Assembly (NCBI GenBank): GCA_017414725.1
Contig: JAFQKZ010000052.1
Span: forward strand, 1-5,641
Reading direction: 5' to 3'
Length of the DNA: 5,641 nucleotides
Source of the DNA: Clostridia bacterium
GTDB lineage: Bacteria; Bacillota; Clostridia; Oscillospirales; Acutalibacteraceae
How positions within the stretch are numbered: the stretch's first letter is position 1; every line of letters starts with the position of its first letter. The translations under genes and the position numbers were made by a program. Of this stretch, positions 1 to 5,323 are shown piece after piece. The notes under the pieces were generated by a model, which was given only the letters and a program-made list of their open reading frames with translations, searched no databases and had not been told where the DNA came from.

Positions 1-39
1 ACACTGTTTATTATTATCTAAAATTTTATCTTTATCCAT
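1..39 (-). CDS. Start of an unidentified protein, cut by the left window edge
   Basis: An ATG at 39-37 on the minus strand opens a frame that stays open to the window edge and reads MDKDKILDNNKQC. An AGGAG-type ribosome binding site lies at 56-51, 11 bases upstream, and a good sigma-A-like promoter lies about 90 bases further up. Together these make a real start likely even though only 13 codons are visible. The visible N-terminus is hydrophilic and shows no signal peptide. Thirteen residues are too few to assign a family. Confidence 0.6.
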   Translation of the reverse strand, partial: MDKDKILDNNKQC

Positions 40-129
40 AATTCACACAACTCCTTGTAAACAAATTCATAATATTTACTAATAAATACTAACATTTTTA
101 TATTAATATATCTATTAGTGCTATATCTC

Positions 130-158
130 AGTATGTTATATGATGTTTTTTTTGTCAA
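130..158 (-). promoter_or_regulatory. Sigma-A-like promoter for the gene leaving at the left edge
   Basis: On the minus strand a perfect -35 box TTGACA lies at 158-153. A 17-base spacer, A-rich at its upstream end, separates it from a -10 box CATACT at 135-130, which matches the TATAAT consensus at four of six positions. Transcription would start near 123 and give a leader of roughly 85 bases before the ATG at 39. The leader is AT-rich and I see no riboswitch-like structure in it. Confidence 0.5.
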
Positions 159-169
159 TTATAGTAAAA

Positions 170-179
170 TTGCCGGCAA
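170..179. repeat. Perfect 10-base palindrome upstream of the left-edge promoter
   Basis: TTGCCGGCAA is a perfect dyad in otherwise very AT-rich DNA. It lies 11 bases upstream of the -35 box at 158-153. Its position would suit a binding site for a dimeric activator or repressor of the left-edge gene. It has no loop, so it is not a terminator hairpin. Regulatory function is inferred from position and symmetry only. Confidence 0.3.
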
Positions 180-438
180 CAATATTTTTACATGTTAGTT
201 TCTCTAGAGTATTAAAAATTTAGTTGATACCCCTCCTAAAAGCTGAATTTTGTTTTTCTAAATTTTGCTTTAAATATCTTCGTTTCCTTTTTTATCCTAA
301 CCGTTTCCCCTCTCAACTCCTTTGGATGGCTCCTCAATGTCGCTTGCAAAATCGCTTCCAATATTTTATTTCTTTTATTTAATCAATTTTTTTCAATTTA
401 TCCAAAACACTTGTCAAAAAACTAATAATTAAATTTTT
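180..438. other. Intergenic stretch with no recognisable gene
   Basis: This stretch separates the left-edge gene from the 3' end of the LCP gene. The only coding-like element is a minus-strand frame open from 382 down to a TAG at 238-236 (48 sense codons). It has no ATG. Its best alternative start, TTG at 361-359, has no ribosome binding site. The frame includes residues SHPKELRGETVRIKKE, is strongly basic towards its end and matches no family I know. The part around 297-358 is visibly richer in G and C than its flanks, so it may be a gene remnant. I see no convincing terminator hairpin for the LCP gene here, no tRNA and no repeat array. Confidence 0.4.
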
Positions 439-1506
439 TCAATATTCATAAATAAATTTTTTCAGGTCTTCTCGAGCTTTTGACATATTGTTTATAACTA
501 ATACCATTTTTTGAGAATACGTTTCGTTGCGTACGTTATCGTCAGTAGGTATTCTGAACTCTTCTATGTCATATTTTAAATAATCAAGACAACTTAGCAC
601 TAATCTACCTATTTCTGATTGCTTAAAATTAGTTGTAACTATCGGTGCAAGCTTTGACACTAAATTAGTGATTTCTGTAATATTAACAGATTTCATTTTT
701 TCTATTACGGATTTAATTACTTGTCTTTGTCTTGTAGTTCTGTCATAATCTGAGCCTATACTATTACGATTTCTGGCATGTTGCAAAGCTTGAGTGCCAG
801 TTAGATGTTTAATTCCGCTAGAAATTTTTAAAATATTATTTTTATTTTCCGAATATTTATTAATATAACTACATTCTTGTTCTGTTAAATACATATCTAT
901 ACCACCGATAGAGTCGATTATTTTTGAAAATCCAGCAAAATCTACGCACGCATATCTGTCTATATATATACCGAAATTTCTATGTATTGTGTCAATTACT
1001 GATTTGCAGCCACCGTATGCATACGAAGCATTTATACGATCTTTTGGGTACCCGGGGATACTAACCCATGTATCTCTCATAATTGAAGTGATTTTTATTT
1101 TTTTGGTACGCATATTCACAGACAAAATTAATATTGAATCGCTACGCCCGCCATCTCCTGCAGACATAGAATCGCTACCAACTAATAACACGTTTAAAAT
1201 CATGTTGTCATTTATTAAATTTGAATTATTTAAATCTTCCGTAATATTATCTTGAATATTAATATTATTTTCTTGAATATTAAAATCTGTTTCGTAATTA
1301 AAAGAACTTAAAGTTATATAAACATAGATCATCATCGAACCGATTAGACCTATGCAAACAAAAAATATACAAAACAAAATTCTACTTAATGATATTCTAA
1401 ATTTTCTAGTTTCTTTTTTGCGTTCAGAAGAATATATATCTACGTATTTTTTACCGGTTTTCTGACATATTCGATTTTCTTGAATATCATGCTCGGTTTT
1501 CTTCAA
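439..1506 (-). CDS. LCP (LytR-CpsA-Psr) family cell-wall glycopolymer transferase
   Basis: LCP proteins transfer lipid-linked anionic glycopolymers such as teichoic acids or capsule to peptidoglycan on the outer face of the membrane. Here a basic cytoplasmic tail (1-41) is followed by one membrane segment (about 42-66), an Asn-rich linker (about 68-102) and the LCP domain (about 104-273). Family signatures are NVLLVGSDS (105-113), the GGRSDSI loop with R121 and D123, MRDTWV with R144 and D145, DRINASYAYGG with R157, and HARNRN followed by SDYDRTTRQRQ (243-262). These supply the usual Arg/Asp residues for pyrophosphate and Mg binding. The start is TTG (1506-1504), chosen because AAAGGAG lies 8 bases upstream and the next in-frame Met is inside the membrane segment. 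It lies 49 bases behind the AAA+ gene with no evident promoter or terminator between, so the two are probably co-transcribed. The length of 355 residues is normal. Confidence 0.9.
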   Translation of the reverse strand: MKKTEHDIQENRICQKTGKKYVDIYSSERKKETRKFRISLSRILFCIFFVCIGLIGSMMIYVYITLSSFNYETDFNIQENNINIQDNITEDLNNSNLINDNMILNVLLVGSDSMSAGDGGRSDSILILSVNMRTKKIKITSIMRDTWVSIPGYPKDRINASYAYGGCKSVIDTIHRNFGIYIDRYACVDFAGFSKIIDSIGGIDMYLTEQECSYINKYSENKNNILKISSGIKHLTGTQALQHARNRNSIGSDYDRTTRQRQVIKSVIEKMKSVNITEITNLVSKLAPIVTTNFKQSEIGRLVLSCLDYLKYDIEEFRIPTDDNVRNETYSQKMVLVINNMSKAREDLKKFIYEY

Positions 1507-1555
1507 TATATATTCTCCTTTGCTATACTATACTTAAATTTTAGGAGTCTGTATA

Positions 1556-3454
1556 TTAACAAGCTAAACTAGAATCATAATAATTTTGAATCAAAGCATC
1601 AGGATCGTTTTGAGTTATATCAAAAGATTTACTGTCACGATTATATTTTGCTGATATATAGAGATTTTCTTTTGAATTTTCTAAACCTGATTGCAAGAGT
1701 TCAGCACGATATCCTACCAATGCGCCATACAGGGCAGCCATATAATCATTTACACCACGGGCACCCTTGTTAAGTTCTTCGGCAGCTTCAGCTATAGAAC
1801 ATACCAAATCCTCATCAATAGCTATGTTAATATTGTAAAGTTTCCTGTATGATTGCTGTAAAGATTCCAAAAGGGGTTTCAAAATAACAGTATATGCTTC
1901 TTTTGTAAAATAATCAAATTCAATTACGTCGAATCTGTTAACTAAAGATTTATCACGTTTGATTTCGGTACGAGCAGCGGCTTGTACGTCAGTTAACTTA
2001 ACAGGTTCTAATCCCCAACACTCACGTTTTTCGTTCGAAATACAAATAAATACTGTTCTGGAAACGTCAACGGTTTCTTCATCTACACCATTTTTGATTC
2101 TTATTGTACCGGTATCTCTAGCATTTCTTAATTTTCCTAAAATAGTATCGTTTGGATCCAACGCATGCATTTTGTCTATTTCGTCTAGAACAATTATAAC
2201 TTTATTATTTAATTTAAGCTGTCTTATTAACTCGGAATCAGCACTGAAAAGCCTGTCAGCAGGGGTCATAACACCAGAATCTTGGGGTTTGTTTTTGTTG
2301 TTTTTATTTTTCGAGTCTTTGGAATTATCGGTACTTGAAACTGCAGTAGGAGCGATAGACGCAGAGGTAATAAACTGCCATGGTTGCATATCGCGTTTGA
2401 AGAATAATTCTGACAATGCACGGGCGGTAAGCGTTTTCCCAATACCCGAATCTCCTATAAATACCATTGTGCTGGCGGTTTTGCAGGGTTCTCCAGTCTT
2501 ATCGGAAATTCGCCACATTTCAGCCATACCACTCATGATATTTATTAATTTACTAAGAGCTTTGTCCTGACACAAAACAATACTATATAAATAATCTTCC
2601 ATTTTTTTACGTAATACAAGAGGGTCACTATCTAAAGCAAAGCGGTTATATATATTCCTGCGCAAAAATTCTTTAGTTACGTTTGTGGCTCCCCCTAAAA
2701 CAACCTTAGTGGCATGGTAAGCCTTACCGATTAATCCACTTCCAAGGCTCAAAGCCAGCAGTCCAGCTCCCGGCAAAATCCACGGCGCGATATTTTGCCC
2801 CGCAGCGAGCGCTGATATAACAAGCCTTTTGGTTGAATAGGCGCTTACAACACTTTGCAACGCCAGCATGAGATTGGCGAATTTTTCGTCGTCTGAGGAC
2901 AGTGCGGTTAGATCCTTGTTCACCCCTGTAAATGCCGTGGAATTTATGAAAGCCAGGTCCGTGCCGTCTGCACTATCTAGAGTATGACCTCGAAAACTTA
3001 ACACATAGTTTAAATATGCGTTTACCACGTCAGGCAACGTAAGGGAAAATATTTGTTCGCCGAACTTATTAGGCTTACCCGGATGCCCTTTTGGCAAGGC
3101 GCCGATCGCGCTGTCGAATTTGGTTTGTAAAGCTTTCAACACTTTCTTGTTGTTTTCGTTGTTTTCGTTGTCATAGTCAGGCGCTGACGCAAACCATTGC
3201 CAAACTTTACGTTTCTCAACCGGGGTTTCATTGTTTTCGTCTTCGGTTAGTATACCTTGGATTATTGCTGTAAGGGATTTGATTTGGTTATTCTCCATAA
3301 ATTCATCATAAGGGCTCGTAAACCACCCAGCCTGAACGGTGGAACTATAAAAACGAGGGGTAAAGCTCGTAGGAAACATACCGGTAGTAGAAATAGTGGT
3401 TAACGCCAATAACTTTGATGTGGTTTTTAAAATAATTTTTTTGTTAATCTTCAT
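1556..3454 (-). CDS. Signal-peptide-bearing AAA+ ATPase, Clp/Hsp100 D2 type
   Basis: Probable ATP-driven unfoldase at the membrane. The first ~42 residues look like a signal peptide: KINKKIILK, a hydrophobic stretch, then a possible cleavage site after VQA (40-42). Residues 43 to about 220 match no domain I know. A Gly-rich hydrophobic segment (about 222-245) could be a membrane helix, placing the ATPase domain in the cytoplasm. That domain has Walker A GDSGIGKT (334-341), Walker B VIIVLDEID (419-427), sensor 1 N474, an arginine-finger motif NRFD (R507) and sensor 2 GAR (R566). The order and the C-terminal small domain resemble ClpA/ClpB D2. There is only one ATPase domain. The usual aromatic GYVG pore loop is not visible; a Ser/Asn/Lys-rich insert (about 371-394) is there instead. 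WGL (480-482) sits where ClpA has IGL. The ATG has AAAGGA 8 bases upstream. Codons for the N-terminal half are GC-richer than the rest. Confidence 0.85.
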   Translation of the reverse strand: MKINKKIILKTTSKLLALTTISTTGMFPTSFTPRFYSSTVQAGWFTSPYDEFMENNQIKSLTAIIQGILTEDENNETPVEKRKVWQWFASAPDYDNENNENNKKVLKALQTKFDSAIGALPKGHPGKPNKFGEQIFSLTLPDVVNAYLNYVLSFRGHTLDSADGTDLAFINSTAFTGVNKDLTALSSDDEKFANLMLALQSVVSAYSTKRLVISALAAGQNIAPWILPGAGLLALSLGSGLIGKAYHATKVVLGGATNVTKEFLRRNIYNRFALDSDPLVLRKKMEDYLYSIVLCQDKALSKLINIMSGMAEMWRISDKTGEPCKTASTMVFIGDSGIGKTLTARALSELFFKRDMQPWQFITSASIAPTAVSSTDNSKDSKNKNNKNKPQDSGVMTPADRLFSADSELIRQLKLNNKVIIVLDEIDKMHALDPNDTILGKLRNARDTGTIRIKNGVDEETVDVSRTVFICISNEKRECWGLEPVKLTDVQAAARTEIKRDKSLVNRFDVIEFDYFTKEAYTVILKPLLESLQQSYRKLYNINIAIDEDLVCSIAEAAEELNKGARGVNDYMAALYGALVGYRAELLQSGLENSKENLYISAKYNRDSKSFDITQNDPDALIQNYYDSSLAC

Positions 3455-3487
3455 CGAGATTTTCCTTTCAAAATAACTTATGAATTG

Positions 3488-3516
3488 ATTATATCATGTT
3501 AAATTCTATTTGTCAA
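3488..3516 (-). promoter_or_regulatory. Full-consensus sigma-A promoter of the AAA+/LCP operon
   Basis: On the minus strand TTGACA (3516-3511) and TATAAT (3493-3488) are both perfect and are separated by exactly 17 bases. Transcription would start near 3481, giving a short leader of about 27 bases that contains the AAAGGA ribosome binding site at 3468-3463. A promoter this close to consensus predicts strong constitutive transcription unless a repressor blocks it. I see no clear operator palindrome around it. Confidence 0.85.
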
Positions 3517-3595
3517 CTAAAAATTTTGTATGATGATTTTTGTGTATATTATTTGAACTATTCGAGAAAATAAACTTTATGGAGCGTGATAAATT

Positions 3596-4285
3596 ATGCC
3601 TATAAATAATAACAAAAATAATAATACAGAAAAAACCGGTAGTGAAGAACAATACGAAAGAATTCAAAATATTGGTGCTGTAATAACAGGTCCAAAAAAC
3701 AAAAAAATTTACTGTCTTACTATTATAGGAGAAATCGAGGGACATACTTATTCTTCTCCTGAAACAAAAACTACAAAATATGAACACGTAATACCGGAAC
3801 TCGTGGCAATAGAACAAGACCCGAAAATTTCAGGTCTATTGTTATTACTAAATACGGTTGGTGGAGATATAGAAGCAGGGCTTGCCATCGCAGAGTTAAT
3901 ATCAGGCATGAGCAAACCTAGTGTTTCAATGGTCATCGGCGGAGGACATTCTATAGGAGTTCCGTTGGCAGTTTGCACAGATATGTCTTTTATAGCAAAA
4001 TCAGCAACTATGACTATACATCCCGTGAGAACCACCGGTATGACTTTAGGGACATCACAGTCTTTTGAGTATATAAAACGCATGCAAGAACGTATCGCAA
4101 ATTTTGTAACTTCAAACTCAAAAATTTCCAAAAAAAGATTTTATGAATTATGCATGAACACCGAAGAACTGTCATTAGATATTGGAACTGTCCTAGAAGG
4201 AGAGCAAGCTGTAAAAGAAAAATTAATCAATAAACTGGGCACTCTTTCTGAAGCTATTAATTATTTGCTTAAACTAAAAAAATAA
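3596..4285 (+). CDS. tepA: ClpP-fold serine protease of the TepA family
   Basis: A ClpP/crotonase-fold peptidase, 229 residues, close in length and sequence to Firmicutes TepA (translocation-enhancing protein, a cytosolic ClpP-like protein). A hydrophilic Asn/Lys-rich tail (1-35) precedes the conserved core. The core includes IIGEIEGH (43-50), KYEHVIPELVAIEQ (61-74), LNTVGGDIEAGLAIAE (85-100) and GGGHSIGVPLAV (115-126) with nucleophile S119. It continues with ATMTIHPVR (137-145) with H142 and LDIGT with D195, so the Ser-His-Asp triad looks intact. No signal peptide or membrane helix is seen. The ATG has GGAG at 3581-3584, 11 bases upstream, which is rather far. It is transcribed divergently from the AAA+ gene across 141 bases. 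I find no strong plus-strand promoter there; TATATT at 3545-3550 is a weak -10 candidate without a good -35. TepA proteins have no established ATPase partner known to me, which makes the neighbour notable. Confidence 0.9.
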   Translation: MPINNNKNNNTEKTGSEEQYERIQNIGAVITGPKNKKIYCLTIIGEIEGHTYSSPETKTTKYEHVIPELVAIEQDPKISGLLLLLNTVGGDIEAGLAIAELISGMSKPSVSMVIGGGHSIGVPLAVCTDMSFIAKSATMTIHPVRTTGMTLGTSQSFEYIKRMQERIANFVTSNSKISKKRFYELCMNTEELSLDIGTVLEGEQAVKEKLINKLGTLSEAINYLLKLKK

Positions 4286-4287
4286 TT

Positions 4288-4482
4288 TTAATTTGACATA
4301 TAAAAGTCTATGAATCTCTCGTGTTTTAATTTGAATATAAACGCTAATGGGAACTTTTTATTAACTATATCACGAGTATTATCGGTATCTTCAGATGGTA
4401 AATCTGATAAAAACTGAGATAAAATTGTACGATTTGCTATATTCTCATCAGTTCCTCCATTAGTACCATCAAATTGAGAATT
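4288..4482 (-). pseudogene. Start-less 3' fragment of an unidentified gene
   Basis: A minus-strand frame of 64 sense codons ends with TAA at 4290-4288 and is closed upstream by an in-frame stop at 4485-4483. Its only in-frame ATG is three codons before the end, so it cannot be a complete conventional gene. The translation has protein-like character: it begins NSQFDGTNGGTDENIANRT and ends KHERFIDFYMSN. I do not recognise the family. It converges on tepA with only two bases between the stop codons and abuts the small-gene remnant that starts near 4488. It therefore looks like the tail of a gene cut off by a rearrangement near 4483-4488. An unrelated spurious frame cannot be excluded. Confidence 0.4.
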
Positions 4483-4487
4483 TTATA

Positions 4488-4694
4488 GACAAGTACATCT
4501 CCATAGAACACCACCAAACCACTAAAATTAGTAATTCAGGTAAGCCTGAAAAAGAATCCACAATTTCATTTGACCAGCTAAAAAATTTGAGTTTAGATAA
4601 AGCATTTAAGTTTTTAACAGATAAGATGAAGTTAAATGGTGTCGGACATCGTCGCTTTTTATCGGATAAGAATAAAATTTCAATTTTCTCTTAG
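4488..4694 (+). pseudogene. Broken paralogue of the 108-residue small protein
   Basis: The plus-strand frame reads DKYISIEHHQTTKISN at its beginning and ISFDQLKNLSLDKAFKFL further on, then DKMKLNGVGHRRFLSD, and ends KISIFS followed by TAG at 4692-4694. This lines up with the intact neighbour at 4983-5309: KYYSLKTL, TISN, VSWEKLK, KKAFEFLKNKM and RFLSD are the matching blocks. The frame is open upstream only to a stop at 4461-4463, and no ATG lies before the homologous part. At the other end the last ~30 residues of the family are missing, because the frame runs straight into the convergent subtilase remnant and overlaps its stop codon. It is best read as a copy that lost both ends. A ribosome binding site is not evident. 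Confidence 0.65.
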
Positions 4695-4890
4695 AGAATT
4701 AAAAGCTTCGATTAAATTTAAAGTACCAAATCCCAATTGCAAATTCGGGTAATCTCGACTTTCTTCGCGAGTGCATCCCCTGATCAACACGGATCTTAAT
4801 CTGTTTCCGGTTGTTGCACGGGTATGTTTGTATATACTTTTGTTAAGTTGTTCTAAAATTTTTATAAATCTTAAGAGTTATTGTTGACAT
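4680..4890 (-). pseudogene. Remnant of an S8 subtilase C-terminus, copy 1
   Basis: Read on the minus strand this segment encodes ILEQLNKSIYKHTRATTG, then a tail containing LIRGCTREESRDYPN and LGFGTLNLIEAFNSLREN, ending with TGA at 4682-4680. The pattern RG-(A/C)-x-R...YPN...GYGxLNL is the C-terminal signature of clostridial S8 subtilisin-like proteases. It falls after the catalytic GTS-Ser region, which is absent, so the fragment cannot be an active protease. An ATG at 4890-4888 opens the segment, but one extra base in the A/T run near 4856-4863, relative to copy 2, breaks the frame before ILEQ. The fragment converges with the broken small gene and overlaps its last 15 bases. Confidence 0.7.
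4821..4862. repeat. 42-base identical repeat inside subtilase remnant, copy 1
   Basis: This block is identical to 5464-5505, 643 bases further on. It is the best-conserved part of a longer repeat: the whole of 4695-4870 aligns with 5335-5510 at roughly four bases in five, judged by eye. The identical block corresponds to the ILEQLNKSIYKHT part of the subtilase remnant read on the minus strand. Confidence 0.9.
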
Positions 4891-4913
4891 AACCTCCCTG
4901 TGTTGTGTAAAAT
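4884..4913 (+). promoter_or_regulatory. Sigma-A-like promoter of the intact small gene
   Basis: A perfect TTGACA (4884-4889) is followed after 18 bases by TAAAAT (4908-4913), a five-of-six match to the -10 box. Transcription would start near 4920, at the edge of the palindrome at 4920-4942. The -35 box overlaps the minus-strand ATG of subtilase remnant copy 1. A diverged counterpart lies at the same relative place before the next small gene. Confidence 0.65.
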
Positions 4914-4919
4914 TAACAG

Positions 4920-4942
4920 TATACGAAGCTGCAGCTCGTATA
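4920..4942 (+). promoter_or_regulatory. Imperfect palindrome in the leader of the small gene
   Basis: TATACGA and TCGTATA flank a symmetric AGCTGCAGC core; the only break in symmetry is one extra A. It starts at about the predicted transcription start and ends 40 bases before the ATG. It could be an operator or, in RNA, a 5' stabilising hairpin. It is not followed by a U-run, so it is not an obvious terminator. The corresponding place before the next small gene has no matching GC-containing palindrome. Confidence 0.45.
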
Positions 4943-4982
4943 ATTTATTCAAAATAAATAAAATATAGAAAGGGAGATTTTT

Positions 4983-5309
4983 ATGTCAAATATTACAGTG
5001 AAATACTATTCTTTGAAAACATTAACAGGCAAAACTATATCCAACAAAACTAATATAGAAGATTTGGGGAAGGCTGACATAGAGGCCGAAGTTTCGTGGG
5101 AAAAACTGAAGGCTATGGACTCGAAGAAAGCTTTCGAGTTTTTAAAAAATAAAATGCCGTCGTTACCGGACATAAAAGGTTGTAGATTTTTATCAGATAC
5201 GAAGGTGATATTTGTGGCTAGAACAGAGAAAAAAATGGCCGAATTAGGACCAAATGTCAAAGTTTTAGCAATTCTGGAAAGTAATGGGGAAAGCAGCTTA
5301 ACACAATAA
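4983..5309 (+). CDS. Small protein of unknown function, member of a local tandem family
   Basis: I do not recognise this 108-residue protein. It is charged and Lys-rich, with no signal peptide and no membrane helix. A short beta-like start (NITVKYYSL, 3-11) is followed by a Thr/Asn stretch, an acidic to amphipathic region (about 26-57, including EVSWEKLKAM and KKAFEFLKNKM), a GCRFLSD turn (66-72), a beta-like VIFVAR and a final VKVLAILES. The ATG is well supported: AAAGGGAG (4969-4976) lies 6 bases upstream, and a good promoter and a palindrome precede it. A broken paralogue lies upstream and the start of another downstream, each unit repeating at about 640 bases. A convergent subtilase remnant begins 14 bases after its stop. 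Intact frame, strong translation signals and local duplication argue for a real, expressed gene. Confidence 0.75.
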   Translation: MSNITVKYYSLKTLTGKTISNKTNIEDLGKADIEAEVSWEKLKAMDSKKAFEFLKNKMPSLPDIKGCRFLSDTKVIFVARTEKKMAELGPNVKVLAILESNGESSLTQ

Positions 5310-5323
5310 AGATTATTGAATTA

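Noticed and set aside
989..1255. Plus-strand open frame of 88 codons
   Set aside because: It is antisense to the well-supported LCP gene across its conserved core and has no ribosome binding site.
1959..2570. Plus-strand open frame of 203 codons
   Set aside because: It lies antisense to the ATPase Walker A and Walker B region, whose motifs are unmistakable. Its translation is Ser/Leu/Ile-rich with no recognisable domain.
3552..3581. TTGAAC...TTTATG as the tepA promoter
   Set aside because: The -10 match is poor and transcription would begin at or inside the ribosome binding site.
3506..3817. Minus-strand open frame of 103 codons, Phe/Ile-rich and membrane-like
   Set aside because: It covers the tepA start and the divergent spacer and crosses the -35 box of the ATPase promoter. 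The hydrophobic look comes from reading A-rich DNA in reverse.
3748..4131. Minus-strand open frame of 127 codons
   Set aside because: It is antisense to the TepA catalytic core, which matches its family along its whole length.
4695..4880. Repeated intergenic block considered as a structured RNA or riboswitch
   Set aside because: The minus-strand translation gives a recognisable subtilase C-terminal signature in both copies, and I found no strong conserved hairpins, so a coding remnant explains it better.
5006..5260. Minus-strand open frame of 84 codons
   Set aside because: It is antisense to the intact small gene, which has a promoter, a ribosome binding site and paralogues; this frame has none of these.
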